A stretch of 64,000 bases of DNA from Companilactobacillus jidongensis (GTDB lineage: Bacteria > Bacillota > Bacilli > Lactobacillales > Lactobacillaceae). The stretch spans positions 1-64,000 of the forward strand of contig NZ_RHOP01000002.1 in assembly GCF_003946575.1 (NCBI RefSeq), in the 5' to 3' direction. Numbering within the stretch: position 1 is the stretch's first letter; every line of letters starts with the position of its first letter. The position numbers were made by a program, and so were the translations under genes. The notes below the pieces were generated by a model. It did no database searches. It was not told where the DNA came from and saw only the letters and a list, made by a program, of their open reading frames with translations. Below are positions 32,327 through 41,637 of the stretch, one piece after another.

Positions 32327-33256
32327 ATGGATGAAATTCAACGTAAATTACAGCAAAATTCAAAGGCCACCCGAGAAGACCATTTAGGTAGAACTATTTG
32401 TTATATCTGTATTGGTCTGATCATTGCATTAGTGACTTGTATTCTATATTTTATAGCTTCAAAAGGAATTGCCACATTCACAAAGGACCATGTCAATGTC
32501 TGGCAATTCTTGACTACCTCTAACTGGGAACCAACTACCATGGACAGTAAAGGCCGACCAATTGTCGGTGCACTTCCAATGATAGTTACTTCGTTCAGTG
32601 TCACTCTTCTGGCTGCATTAGTCGCAACGCCATTTGCTATCGGTGTTGCTATCTTCATGACAGAGATATCCGCTAAACGTGGTGCTAAATTACTTCAACC
32701 TGTTATCGAACTATTAGTCGGAATCCCCTCAGTTGTTTATGGATTCATCGGACTATCATTGATTGTTCCCTTCATCAGACATATCTTTGGTGGAACAGGT
32801 TTTGGTATCCTTTCAGGTACATTAGTACTATTCGTAATGGTGCTCCCTACTATTACCACTCTGACTGTTGATAGCCTAAAGGCTGTTCCTATGCATTACC
32901 GACAAGCTTCATTAGCCTTGGGAGCCACTCGTTGGCAAACTATTTACAAAGTTATTTTGCGGTCAGCAACTCCCGGTATCTTAACGGCTATCATCTTCGG
33001 AATGGCACGTGCTTTCGGTGAAGCGTTAGCCGTACAGATGGTTATCGGTAATGCTCTCTTGATGCCTAAGAATCTTGTCTCACCCGCATCAACCTTAACT
33101 AGTAAACTTACTACCGATATTGGTAATACTGTCATGGGAACTCTCCCAAATGACGCATTATGGTCATTAGCCTTGATTCTCCTACTAATGTCTCTCTTCT
33201 TCAATATGTTAGTAAGATTCATCGGAAAGAGAGGTAACATAAAAAATGCATCCTAA
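32327..33256 (+). CDS. pstC: Phosphate ABC transporter permease PstC
   Basis: 309 residues, about six transmembrane helices. ATPFAIGVAIFMTEIS and the cytoplasmic EAA loop (LKAVPMHYRQASLALGATRWQTIYKVIL) are family-typical. Forms the channel with PstA. AGGAGG lies 11 bases before the ATG. Overlaps pstA by 11 bases. Confidence 0.95.
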   Translation: MDEIQRKLQQNSKATREDHLGRTICYICIGLIIALVTCILYFIASKGIATFTKDHVNVWQFLTTSNWEPTTMDSKGRPIVGALPMIVTSFSVTLLAALVATPFAIGVAIFMTEISAKRGAKLLQPVIELLVGIPSVVYGFIGLSLIVPFIRHIFGGTGFGILSGTLVLFVMVLPTITTLTVDSLKAVPMHYRQASLALGATRWQTIYKVILRSATPGILTAIIFGMARAFGEALAVQMVIGNALLMPKNLVSPASTLTSKLTTDIGNTVMGTLPNDALWSLALILLLMSLFFNMLVRFIGKRGNIKNAS

Positions 33257-34133
33257 ACGTACAGACAAAATAGCCACAGGAATTATTTATGCAGTTGTTG
33301 CCACTGTGGTCGCTATTCTAGTATTCTTGATCGGATATATTTTGTACAACGGAGTACCTGACATAACTTGGCACTTCTTAACATCCCAAGCACAGTCATT
33401 CAGTGCTGGCGGTGGTATCCGTGACCAACTATTCAACTCACTCTATCTATTACTTTTAACACTAATAATTTCCTTTCCAATTGCCATGGGAGCCGGTATC
33501 TATCTAGCCGAATATGCCAAAGACAATTGGATAACTGATATTATTCGTACATCAATTGAAGTATTGAGTTCCTTACCTTCCGTTGTTGTCGGATTATTCG
33601 GCTACTTATTATTAGTTAATCAACTTAACATGGGATTCTCGATTCTTTCAGGTGCTATCGCCTTAACATTCTTCAACTTACCATTACTTACTAGAAATAT
33701 TGAAGAATCACTTAACAGTGTTCCTAATCTTCAAAAGGAAGCCGGTATTTCCCTTGGATTATCTGACTGGAAAACTATTACTAAGATTATTGTTCCCGAA
33801 GGATTGCCTGGTATCTTAACTGGTGTGATTCTTAGTTCTGGACGTGTCTTCGGTGAAGCTGCTGCATTAATCTACACAGCTGGTCAAAGCGCCCCATCAG
33901 TCTCATATACAAACTGGAACATCTTTAACGCCAACAGTTTTCTCAATCCAATGCGCCCTGCCGAAACACTAGCAGTTCATATTTGGAAAGTTAACACTGA
34001 AGCTGTCACTCCTGATGCCCATGCAATTTCTAGCGGTTCATCTGCTGTATTGATCATCGTCATCTTGATCTTCAATCTAGGTGCCAGATTCATTGGTAAC
34101 CACATCTATAAAAAAATGACCGCAGCAAAGTGA
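33246..34133 (+). CDS. pstA: Phosphate ABC transporter permease PstA
   Basis: 295 residues, about six transmembrane helices. SFPIAMGAGIYLAEYAKDN and the EAA loop (LNSVPNLQKEAGISLGLSDWKTITKIIVPEGLPGI) identify PstA. Its start lies inside the end of pstC, so the two subunits are translationally coupled. Confidence 0.95.
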   Translation: MHPKRTDKIATGIIYAVVATVVAILVFLIGYILYNGVPDITWHFLTSQAQSFSAGGGIRDQLFNSLYLLLLTLIISFPIAMGAGIYLAEYAKDNWITDIIRTSIEVLSSLPSVVVGLFGYLLLVNQLNMGFSILSGAIALTFFNLPLLTRNIEESLNSVPNLQKEAGISLGLSDWKTITKIIVPEGLPGILTGVILSSGRVFGEAAALIYTAGQSAPSVSYTNWNIFNANSFLNPMRPAETLAVHIWKVNTEAVTPDAHAISSGSSAVLIIVILIFNLGARFIGNHIYKKMTAAK

Positions 34134-34142
34134 GGTATTACT

Positions 34143-34937
34143 TTGAAAACATATGATTTTAATGACAAATATATCATCGACTTAAAGTCAGAAATGGCAA
34201 TTGAAACTGAAAATATTCAAGTTTCATATGGTAAAAATCAAGCCATTTTTGATACCAGTTTGAAATTTCCAAGATTCAAAATAATTTCTCTTATCGGTGC
34301 CTCAGGATCAGGTAAATCTACCTATCTCAGATGTCTCAATCGCATGAACGATAAGATTGCGACCGTTGATGGAAAAATTATGTATCGAAACGTTGATATC
34401 AATGATCCAAAGACTAATGTTTACGAAGTTCGAAAACACATTGGAATGGTATTTCAACGTCCCAATCCATTCGCCAAGTCAATTCGAGAGAATATCCTTT
34501 TCGCACTTAAAGAAAATGGTATCCATGATAAAAATGAATTGGAAGAAAGACTCGAGATGAGCTTACAAGATGCTGCACTTTGGGAAGAAGTAAAAGACGA
34601 GCTAGATACTAGTGCCTTAGCATTATCTGGTGGACAACAACAACGTCTTTGCATCGCTAGGTCAATCGCAATGAAACCAGACGTGCTGCTATTAGATGAA
34701 CCAGCGAGTGCACTTGATCCTATCTCAACTTCCAAAATCGAAGATACAGTTCAATTATTGAGTAAAAATTTAACGATCATCATCGTGACCCACAATATGC
34801 AACAAGCATCCCGTATCAGTGATTACACTGCCTTCTTCCATATGGGACACATTATTGAATACAATCAAACTAGAAAAATTTTTACTAAGCCTAAAATAAA
34901 AGCCACCGACGATTACATCTCCGGTGACTTTGGATAA
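34143..34937 (+). CDS. pstB: Phosphate ABC transporter ATPase PstB
   Basis: 264 residues from a TTG start at 34143 with GAGGT 7 bases upstream. Walker A is GASGSGKSTYL, the ABC signature is LSGGQQQRLCIARSIA, Walker B is DVLLLDEPASALDP and the switch His is in IIIVTHNMQQA. RMNDKI and the NPFAKSIREN segment are PstB-typical. The operon has only one pstB and no phoU before the terminator, which is slightly unusual; lactobacilli often have pstB1-pstB2-phoU. Confidence 0.95.
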   Translation: MKTYDFNDKYIIDLKSEMAIETENIQVSYGKNQAIFDTSLKFPRFKIISLIGASGSGKSTYLRCLNRMNDKIATVDGKIMYRNVDINDPKTNVYEVRKHIGMVFQRPNPFAKSIRENILFALKENGIHDKNELEERLEMSLQDAALWEEVKDELDTSALALSGGQQQRLCIARSIAMKPDVLLLDEPASALDPISTSKIEDTVQLLSKNLTIIIVTHNMQQASRISDYTAFFHMGHIIEYNQTRKIFTKPKIKATDDYISGDFG

Positions 34938-34940
34938 ACA

Positions 34941-34975
34941 AAAGTCGTGTGATTACGAAATCACACGACTTTTTT
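34941..34975. terminator. Terminator of the pst operon
   Basis: AAAGTCGTGTGATT / AATCACACGACTTT stem with a 4-base loop and six T; also serves the convergent 92-residue gene. Confidence 0.85.
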
Positions 34976-35252
34976 AGTGCCTTAAAACTAATCTATACTC
35001 ATCTTCATTTTTAGTTTCTTTAATATGATATTTGTTGGCAATAATACGACGTAAATTATCAAGTTGCTTAGTACTTGAGCTCCTAAACAAGCTCGTTACC
35101 TTAGCTAATGGATTAGGCTTAACTTCCACTTCAACATTTTTCGTTGAATACAGAACTGAGCGACAAATCTCATAGGCTTCGCCGATTACATAAATATTAT
35201 TTTGACGAGAATAAACTAATTCAAATAATTCTGTTTGATCTGAGACCTTCAT
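34974..35252 (-). CDS. Hypothetical protein, 92 residues
   Basis: Small soluble protein. The first half is a mixed alpha/beta stretch (LFELVYSRQNNIYVIGEAYEICRSVL), and the C-terminal half is basic (LDNLRRIIANKYHIKETKNEDEYRLVLRH). I do not recognise a family. It has a plausible ribosome-binding region and is convergent with pstB; shape and codon pattern look genuine. No operon partner. Confidence 0.6.
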   Translation of the reverse strand: MKVSDQTELFELVYSRQNNIYVIGEAYEICRSVLYSTKNVEVEVKPNPLAKVTSLFRSSSTKQLDNLRRIIANKYHIKETKNEDEYRLVLRH

Positions 35253-35309
35253 AATTTAACCACTCCTAGTGACTTCATTATGACATAATACGGTCTCATG
35301 TACTACATC

Positions 35310-37070
35310 TTAGAGATTATCTCCCTTAGCACGAAGTAATTCTCCAAGTGAAGGTTGATCTTTTGGATCAATGTTGTACTTTTTGGAATATTCATCAACT
35401 GCATCTTTACCGTACAACTTCTCATCAAGTGGCATGAAGGCTGTCGCAATTGGATCTTCTTGCTTGATTACAGCATTGATAACGATAGGTTTCTTATTTC
35501 CAGATGCTTGTAATTTCTTGATCTGATCAAAAACATCATTAGCTTCTTTGATATTAGTAACAGTGAAACCAATTCCACCAAGTCCTTCAGCAACTTTAGC
35601 CCAATCAGCTCCAGTTAGATCAACACCATACAAGTGTTGCTTAGTAGCAACTTGTTCGTAATAAATGAAGCCTAATCTTTCATTAGACAAAACAACATTA
35701 ACAACTGGCAATCCATAACGTGCTTCAGTAATAATATCTGGAGCAACCATTGAGAAACCACCATCACCTGACAACGTCCAGGCTTGGCCATCCGGAACAC
35801 TCAAAGCACCTGCAATTCCGGCTGGAAGGCCGAATCCCATTGTTGCAAATAATCCTGACAAAGCAAAACGTTGATTCTTGTTCATTGGCAATCCACGAAC
35901 ACCAAATTCGGAAACATTTCCGGTATCGACACCATAAGTATCATTAGAACCGGCCATTTCAGCAATCTTGGCTGTGATTGTTTCTGGATTCAAACCATCA
36001 CTGTCATCCTTGGCACGTGCAGCAATCCATCTATCCCAGTTGGCTTTGTTAGTTTGGTTAGACTTCAACCAGTCACCTGCTGGTAGTGTTTCACCAGTTT
36101 CAATTAATGCCTTCAAGTAACTTTCTGCATCAGAAATAACTGCATAATCGACATCAACTGTCTTACCAATATCATATGGATTGTTATTTACTTCGATAAT
36201 CTTCAAGTTCTTTGGCCAGAAACCTGCAAATGGGAATTCTGAACCTAAAAATAGAATCAGATCAGCGTGTTGTAATGCTTCAAAACCTGACTTGCTGCCA
36301 AGACGTCCAAAGGTACCGATAAAATTAGGATGGTCAGTGCTAATAACACCAGTTGCAGGAACTGTATTCATGATTGGCAAGTTGAATTGCTCTGAGAACT
36401 TAGTCAATGTCTCACGAGCACCTATTAATCCACGGCCAGCATAGACTAATGGATGTTTAGCTTCTTTTAACATCTTCAAAGTATTAGCTACATCTTCGGG
36501 ATTGATTGTTTGTGAATAGTCATTTTCAACGACCTTTGGTGTCTTAGGTGATTCATAATCAATCTCGGCTGCAGTGAGATCTTCAGGCAAAGTAACCACG
36601 GCAACACCCTTTTGACGGTACGCTTCACGAATTGCCTGATTGATAACGTATGGAATTTGTTCGGCTGTTGTAACGGTACGATTATATACGGCCACATCAG
36701 CGAACATTGGAGTTTCGTCCATCTCTTGGAAGTAGTTAGTATTCATAGTCGTTTGTGGAACTTGTCCAACTAAGGCTAAAACAGGAACATGGTCCATCTT
36801 GGCATCATACAATCCGTTGAACAAATGTGTTGCACCAGGACCGGCTGAACCGAAAGCTACACCAATTTTACCAGTAAATTTGGCGTCAGCTGAAGCAGCG
36901 ATTGCTCCAACTTCCTCATGACGCACTTGAATATACTTAATCTTATCTTTTTCGAGATATAGTCCCTCAACTGTATGGTTGATTGAACCACCAGGGATAC
37001 CGTAAACGTGATTTACACCCCACTCTTCAAGAACTTTAACTAGTGCTTGACCTGCTATCATTTTTGCCAT
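35310..37070 (-). CDS. pox: Pyruvate oxidase (thiamine diphosphate- and FAD-dependent)
   Basis: 586 residues. Converts pyruvate, phosphate and oxygen to acetyl-phosphate, CO2 and hydrogen peroxide. The N-terminal ThDP-binding Glu is in YIQVRHEEVGAIAASADAK. The central domain carries FAD contacts. The C-terminal pyrophosphate motif is GDGGFSMVAPDIITEARYGLPVVNVVLSN. Resembles Lactobacillus plantarum PoxB more than acetolactate synthase, which would have a different C-terminus. A cre site upstream (37104-37118) is consistent with the known glucose repression of pox genes. Confidence 0.92.
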   Translation of the reverse strand: MAKMIAGQALVKVLEEWGVNHVYGIPGGSINHTVEGLYLEKDKIKYIQVRHEEVGAIAASADAKFTGKIGVAFGSAGPGATHLFNGLYDAKMDHVPVLALVGQVPQTTMNTNYFQEMDETPMFADVAVYNRTVTTAEQIPYVINQAIREAYRQKGVAVVTLPEDLTAAEIDYESPKTPKVVENDYSQTINPEDVANTLKMLKEAKHPLVYAGRGLIGARETLTKFSEQFNLPIMNTVPATGVISTDHPNFIGTFGRLGSKSGFEALQHADLILFLGSEFPFAGFWPKNLKIIEVNNNPYDIGKTVDVDYAVISDAESYLKALIETGETLPAGDWLKSNQTNKANWDRWIAARAKDDSDGLNPETITAKIAEMAGSNDTYGVDTGNVSEFGVRGLPMNKNQRFALSGLFATMGFGLPAGIAGALSVPDGQAWTLSGDGGFSMVAPDIITEARYGLPVVNVVLSNERLGFIYYEQVATKQHLYGVDLTGADWAKVAEGLGGIGFTVTNIKEANDVFDQIKKLQASGNKKPIVINAVIKQEDPIATAFMPLDEKLYGKDAVDEYSKKYNIDPKDQPSLGELLRAKGDNL

Positions 37071-37103
37071 AATAAAAACTTCCTTCTATTAAACATTTTT
37101 ATT

Positions 37104-37118
37104 CTGAAAACGAATTCA
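37104..37118 (+). promoter_or_regulatory. cre site upstream of pox
   Basis: CTGAAAACGAATTCA fits the CcpA consensus except for the first base. It lies 35 bases upstream of the pox start, downstream of a TTGACA on the minus strand (about 37148-37153). Confidence 0.6.
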
Positions 37119-37268
37119 CGATAATCTTGCCAATAATAACAAAATTTGTCAAAGATTCTTTCTCGATAATTATTTATTTTAATTAAATTAATTGTTAAAT
37201 TCATTTTTCTGGAAATATGTTTAAACAAGTATTAACATGGTCAAAAATAACGAACGGTGGTGTTACTT

Positions 37269-38678
37269 ATGCAAGTATTTCAAAAGAAAGATATTAATGA
37301 CCTACTGAGTCAAACTTCCCCCTTGAAGCGAACCTTGCATACTTGGGATTTGACCTTCCTTGGAATTGGGGCAATTATTGGAACAGGTATCTTCGTTCTG
37401 ACTGGTAAGGGGGCTTTGACAACTGGACCTTCACTTGCAGTTTCATTTTTGATTGCAGCAATTTGTTGTGGATTCGCGGGATTGTGTTACGCTGAATTTG
37501 CTTCAATGGCACCTGTTGCTGGATCAGCTTATACTTATTCATATATTTCCTTCGGCGAAATCATTGCCTTCATCATTGGTTGGGACTTAATTCTTGAATA
37601 CGCTCTTGGTGCTGCAACTGTCTCAGCTGGTTGGTCTGGTTACTTCGTCAATTTAATGGATAATCTTGGCATCCATATTCCCAAGATTTTGACCGCAGCC
37701 GCTGGTACAACCCCTGGAGTAACAACTTATTTCAACTTACCAGCATTTTTGATTATTTTATTAATTACTTATATTTTGGCAAAAGGTATCAATACTACGA
37801 AACGTGTCAATGATACGATGGTTATTATTAAATTGGCGGTCATCATTCTGTTTATTGTCTTTACAGTTTGGTATATTAAGCCTCAAAATTGGAAACCATT
37901 CACACCTTACGGATGGTATTCGTTCCACAATGGAACAGCTGCTGGCGTAATACCGGCAGCATCAATCGTCTTCTTCTCGTTCATCGGTTTTGATGCAGTT
38001 TCATCCAGTGCTGAGGAAACTGTCAATCCCAGTAAGACTTTGCCACGAGGAATCATGTTTTCACTTGGAATTTCTACCGTACTATATATTGCAATGACTT
38101 TAATTATGACTGGTGTCGTTAAATACACCGCTTTTGCAAAGTTTCTTGATGCTCCAATTCTGGCAGTTTTGAAGGCAACCGATCAAACTTGGCTAAGCAT
38201 TATCGTCAGCATCGGAGCTATTCTTGGCATGACAACAGTTATTTTAGTCCAACTTTATGGTCAATCACGTATTACCTATTCAATGTCACGCGATGGGCTA
38301 TTTCCAAAGTTCTTCGGGGATGTCGACTTACAACATCAGACACCATACAAGGGCACTTGGTTCTTCGGTATCATTACCGCTATTACTGCGGGTTTCATAA
38401 ACTTAAATATTCTTTCTGAACTAGTTAACATTGGTACCTTGACAGCCTTCATTCTCGTATCAGCTGGCGTATTGTGGATGAGACACAAGCATCCTGAGAT
38501 TCGCCGTGGATTCCGTGCACCGGGAGTTCCATTTACACCAATCATTGCTATCGCTTTTTGTTTATTATTGGTAGCTGGACTTAATTGGGAAACTTGGTTG
38601 AGATTTGTCGTCTGGTTCGCAATTGGATTGGTTATTTACTTTAATTACTCTTTTAAGCATTCTAAATTGAGAAATTAA
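37269..38678 (+). CDS. APC-family amino acid permease
   Basis: 469 residues from ATG 37269 (GGTGG 8 bases upstream). About 12-14 transmembrane helices; GIGAIIGTGIFVLTGKGA is the APC helix 1 signature, and CYAEFASMAPVAGSAYTYSYI and FIGFDAVSSSAEETVNPSKTLP are typical of the cationic amino acid transporter (YfnA/CAT) subfamily. Substrate not decided from sequence. Stand-alone gene divergent from pox. Confidence 0.88.
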   Translation: MQVFQKKDINDLLSQTSPLKRTLHTWDLTFLGIGAIIGTGIFVLTGKGALTTGPSLAVSFLIAAICCGFAGLCYAEFASMAPVAGSAYTYSYISFGEIIAFIIGWDLILEYALGAATVSAGWSGYFVNLMDNLGIHIPKILTAAAGTTPGVTTYFNLPAFLIILLITYILAKGINTTKRVNDTMVIIKLAVIILFIVFTVWYIKPQNWKPFTPYGWYSFHNGTAAGVIPAASIVFFSFIGFDAVSSSAEETVNPSKTLPRGIMFSLGISTVLYIAMTLIMTGVVKYTAFAKFLDAPILAVLKATDQTWLSIIVSIGAILGMTTVILVQLYGQSRITYSMSRDGLFPKFFGDVDLQHQTPYKGTWFFGIITAITAGFINLNILSELVNIGTLTAFILVSAGVLWMRHKHPEIRRGFRAPGVPFTPIIAIAFCLLLVAGLNWETWLRFVVWFAIGLVIYFNYSFKHSKLRN

Positions 38679-39059
38679 ATTTATTTTCTATTTTTTAGTT
38701 TTCTTTAAGGAACAAAATGTATAATTTATCCAAACAAATAATAAGTAATCTGTTATTTGCCATGTAATCCTACTTTAAGCACTATTTTTGCTAACATACC
38801 CTAATGTAAGAATATTTATTTGGAGTACTTATGAATTAATTATACAAAGCTACTATAAATACATAAAACAAGCATAAATGATGTATTTTGTGTAGAACTA
38901 TATTTTCACAAACAAAGCGCTAAATTATATCTCTTGTAAACGCTTTTGATTGTGCTAATATGCCCTTTTTGATAAACTAATTACTCATACCTTGCTCTTC
39001 AATGAACAATCTAATTAATCTATCGTTAAAGAGAACCATTTTTGACTGGAGGTACATAA
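38679..39059 (+). other. Gene-free region before the XRE regulator
   Basis: No ORF with a start signal. The left part is AT-rich with no clear terminator for the permease. The right part has a cre-like TTGTAAACGCTTTTG (38934-38948) overlapping a weak TTGTAA-16-TAATAT promoter (38934-38961) that could drive the regulator at 39060. Confidence 0.5.
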
Positions 39060-39371
39060 ATGCTTGGTAAAATAAGTAAGCTTATTCGTGAACGTCGTAG
39101 GTCTTTGAACTTAACTATTGAACAGTTAGCTGAAAAATCCGGTGTTTCTGAAAGCTTTATCTCGCGTATTGAGAGAGGCGAGGTTGATAACGTCAGAATA
39201 AAGAAGTTGAATGACATTGCGAATGCTTTGAATATGCAATTGTCCGACTTTTTTACCGACTCAAACCTTTCTGATATCTATACGTTAGACTTGATCAAAT
39301 ATCTTTCTAGCTTGCCAGAAGACGAGAGAAAGAGAGTTTCTGAAGTTCTTTTGAAAGTTATCAATTTATAA
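39060..39371 (+). CDS. XRE family helix-turn-helix regulator
   Basis: 103 residues. The N-terminal HTH (LIRERRRSLNLTIEQLAEKSGVSESFISRIERGEVDNVRIKKLNDIANAL is the classic five-helix XRE domain) is followed by a short C-terminal helical region rich in Glu/Lys. GGAGG 8 bases upstream of the ATG. A cre-like site overlaps its likely promoter. No adjacent target gene; role unknown. Confidence 0.85.
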   Translation: MLGKISKLIRERRRSLNLTIEQLAEKSGVSESFISRIERGEVDNVRIKKLNDIANALNMQLSDFFTDSNLSDIYTLDLIKYLSSLPEDERKRVSEVLLKVINL

Positions 39372-39530
39372 TTTGTGTTCATCTACGATCATGTTAGTAA
39401 TATTTTTTGTAAAAATCCGCTAAGTTTATTATCTGATTGGGAAAATTTAGTGCTAAAACATTAAAATTACAATAATCGATTGAATTAGAACTGCAATTAT
39501 AAATTTCAAATCTTAGAAATAAATTCAATA

Positions 39531-39587
39531 AAAATAGGACTTCTTAGATTGGCAAACGGCCAGTTAAGAAGTCCTATTTGTTTTTTT
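39531..39587. terminator. Bidirectional terminator
   Basis: AAAATAGGACTTCTTA / TAAGAAGTCCTATTT, a 15-bp stem with a nested small TGGC/GCCA hairpin and T-runs on both strands. Confidence 0.85.
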
Positions 39588-39588
39588 A

Positions 39589-39834
39589 TTAATTATTGAA
39601 AAACTGAGTTAAGATTAGGAACGCTATTCCACCGACAATAATTCCAATTCCAACGATGAAAAAGTTCCAAAGGCCTAAAACACCAAAGATTATCAACAAA
39701 ATTCCGATAAAGGGATGGTGCAATAGTGCTGCACCAGTTTTGAACAATAACCAAATTATTACCAGAATTGCCACTCCAATCGCAATCAAGAGTGGTGCTG
39801 AACTAGATGTGCTAGTTGCCATTAATGTAAGCAT
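39589..39834 (-). CDS. Small membrane protein, 81 residues
   Basis: Two to three hydrophobic segments (LLIAIGVAILVIIWLLF, FIGILLIIFGVLGLWNFFIVGIGIIVGGIAFLIL) connected by a short His-containing loop. AAGGAGG precedes the ATG at 39834. No recognised family; single gene with a shared terminator. Codon pattern and ribosome-binding site support it as real. Confidence 0.7.
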   Translation of the reverse strand: MLTLMATSTSSSAPLLIAIGVAILVIIWLLFKTGAALLHHPFIGILLIIFGVLGLWNFFIVGIGIIVGGIAFLILTQFFNN

Positions 39835-39897
39835 CTCATTCCTCCTTATGATGCTAGATTATAGCATTAGTAAATGAAGGAAGTATGAAAAAGGCTA

Positions 39898-40506
39898 TTA
39901 TTTCTTTATTAATACTTTGTTCAAAATATTATACATAATGAAGGATAAATAAAATCCAGCCGCATAACAAATTAGTGTTATTTCGAATACTGTTAAAAAG
40001 ACGCTTTTTGAAGTTAATTCATTGACTACATAAACGAATATGCCTGCTATTAAAAGTATTCCTCCCAGACCTAATAAGTATTTATGAACATGTACAAAGA
40101 AAACATCCCTACTGTTGGGCTTGTGCAATTCTTCGTTTTTGAACTGACCGATAATTTCTCTAATCGCTGTATCTTCATTTTTACCAAATGATTTTTGATC
40201 AGTAACATAATCAACCATCATAGTCTTAATCTCCATTTTTTCATCATTAGAAATATCCAAATCATGCACAAATTGATCAATAGATTCGTAAGTCTTGTAC
40301 AACGGATTAATTCTTAAATGATCAATGTAGTTGATGATCGACCAAAATGCCGCCAACATAATCGCAAACATATAACCAACAACGAAAACAAATTCTGTCT
40401 GTCTTGGATCGATTACACTGTCCAAATAGTAACAGACAAAAAATAATATCATTGATATCACTAAAATTGTTTTATAACTAATTTGTTTAATCGAAAAATA
40501 ATTCAT
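39898..40506 (-). CDS. Membrane protein co-transcribed with a PadR regulator
   Basis: 202 residues from ATG 40506 (GAGGTG 6 bases upstream, inside the end of padR). Four transmembrane segments: two near the N-terminus and two near the C-terminus, separated by an Asp/Glu/Lys-rich cytoplasmic domain (SIDQFVHDLDISNDEKMEIKTMMVDYV). This layout resembles DUF1129/DUF1700-type partners of PadR regulators that sense membrane stress, but I cannot name the family. Lies directly downstream of padR. Confidence 0.75.
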   Translation of the reverse strand: MNYFSIKQISYKTILVISMILFFVCYYLDSVIDPRQTEFVFVVGYMFAIMLAAFWSIINYIDHLRINPLYKTYESIDQFVHDLDISNDEKMEIKTMMVDYVTDQKSFGKNEDTAIREIIGQFKNEELHKPNSRDVFFVHVHKYLLGLGGILLIAGIFVYVVNELTSKSVFLTVFEITLICYAAGFYLSFIMYNILNKVLIKK

Positions 40507-40516
40507 CGCATTCACC

Positions 40517-40831
40517 TCACATAAACCTTTGAACAACTTCGGATAATGATTGAAAGTCTCGCTTCATATCACTCAATTGTCTGATGCCCTGATCCATAAT
40601 ATGATAATATTTTCGCTTACCACCATGGGTTTTTTCACCCCAATATGCCTCAATACATCCTTGTTTTTCCAATCGTTTCAAAGCTAAATACAAAGTTGCT
40701 TCTTGAATTTCAAACGTCTCATCAGATTTATCAGTTATATTCTTGGAAATTTGATAACCATAGTTATCTTCTTCCTTAAGAACTGATAAAATCAGCAGAT
40801 CTATCGTCCCTTTCAACATTTCTTTATTCAT
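40517..40831 (-). CDS. PadR family transcriptional regulator
   Basis: 104 residues. MLKGTIDLLILSVLKEEDNYGYQI, then LYLALKRLEKQGCIEAYWGE and GKRKYYHIMDQG, are the PadR winged-helix phrases. In operon with the membrane protein that follows. Such pairs in lactic acid bacteria respond to cell-envelope antimicrobials; specific target unknown. Confidence 0.9.
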   Translation of the reverse strand: MNKEMLKGTIDLLILSVLKEEDNYGYQISKNITDKSDETFEIQEATLYLALKRLEKQGCIEAYWGEKTHGGKRKYYHIMDQGIRQLSDMKRDFQSLSEVVQRFM

Positions 40832-40885
40832 TAGGTCAAATCCTCTTACATTACATTATTACTTCTATTTTACAGAACACTTGCA

Positions 40886-41476
40886 CTAATTACTAATAAA
40901 GCTCCACTTAAAAATTTTATTTTCAAATTTATAAATGGACGTTAAAACCTTTTTTAGAATTATAGAATTAAATAAATAAATATAGCTAATGATACTGATA
41001 ATTGTTCCAATTGATGCTCCTACAAAAACATCGACTGGATAATGTACTCCAACAAATATTCTAGACAAACCAACTATTAGTGCCATAACTGTAAATAAAT
41101 AACGAACCTTTGACTTCGTATAAATAAAAAATATAATCATGATACTAAAAAATACAATCGTATGATCACTCGGAAAGCTATTACCAACGGTCTTAGGTAT
41201 CAACTGATGAACATTCTGCCAAACTGCAAAAGGTTGACGATGATAATAAATATTTCCGGCAATCAACTTACCTACTAGTTCTGAAATTAAACAGGATATC
41301 ACACTAACTGATAACATTTGTCTGTATTTGAAGTCATTTCGCTTAACAAACCACAATCCAATCATAATTAGTGCCAAAATATAAACCGTATATTGAGCGG
41401 TAAAAACTCCTAAAGCATTTAACAGACCAGACTTATTTGCTAAATCGTTGACCGACCTGAATAAAAAAGCATCCAT
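40886..41476 (-). CDS. PAP2-family undecaprenyl-diphosphatase (BcrC-like)
   Basis: 196 residues from ATG 41476 (GAGG 7 bases upstream). Six predicted transmembrane helices with the PAP2 phosphatase motifs: GNSFPSDHTIVFF (motif 2) and LSRIFVGVHYPVDVFVGA (motif 3, catalytic His), with motif 1 around LVGKLIAGNIYYHRQPF. Likely dephosphorylates undecaprenyl diphosphate for cell-wall synthesis and contributes to bacitracin resistance. Upstream of the PadR pair but separated by 54 bases. Confidence 0.85.
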   Translation of the reverse strand: MDAFLFRSVNDLANKSGLLNALGVFTAQYTVYILALIMIGLWFVKRNDFKYRQMLSVSVISCLISELVGKLIAGNIYYHRQPFAVWQNVHQLIPKTVGNSFPSDHTIVFFSIMIIFFIYTKSKVRYLFTVMALIVGLSRIFVGVHYPVDVFVGASIGTIISIISYIYLFNSIILKKVLTSIYKFENKIFKWSFISN

Positions 41477-41637
41477 TTTAAAACCTCTACTTAACATTAT
41501 TGAGTACTTGATTAAACCATAATATAAAGTAATGTACTAAATAATGCAAGGTACTTTTATAAATTAAAAACTGTGAATATTATTATTTCACAGTTTCATT
41601 GATATAATCATCTTAATAAGTAACGGAGGTTTTCTCA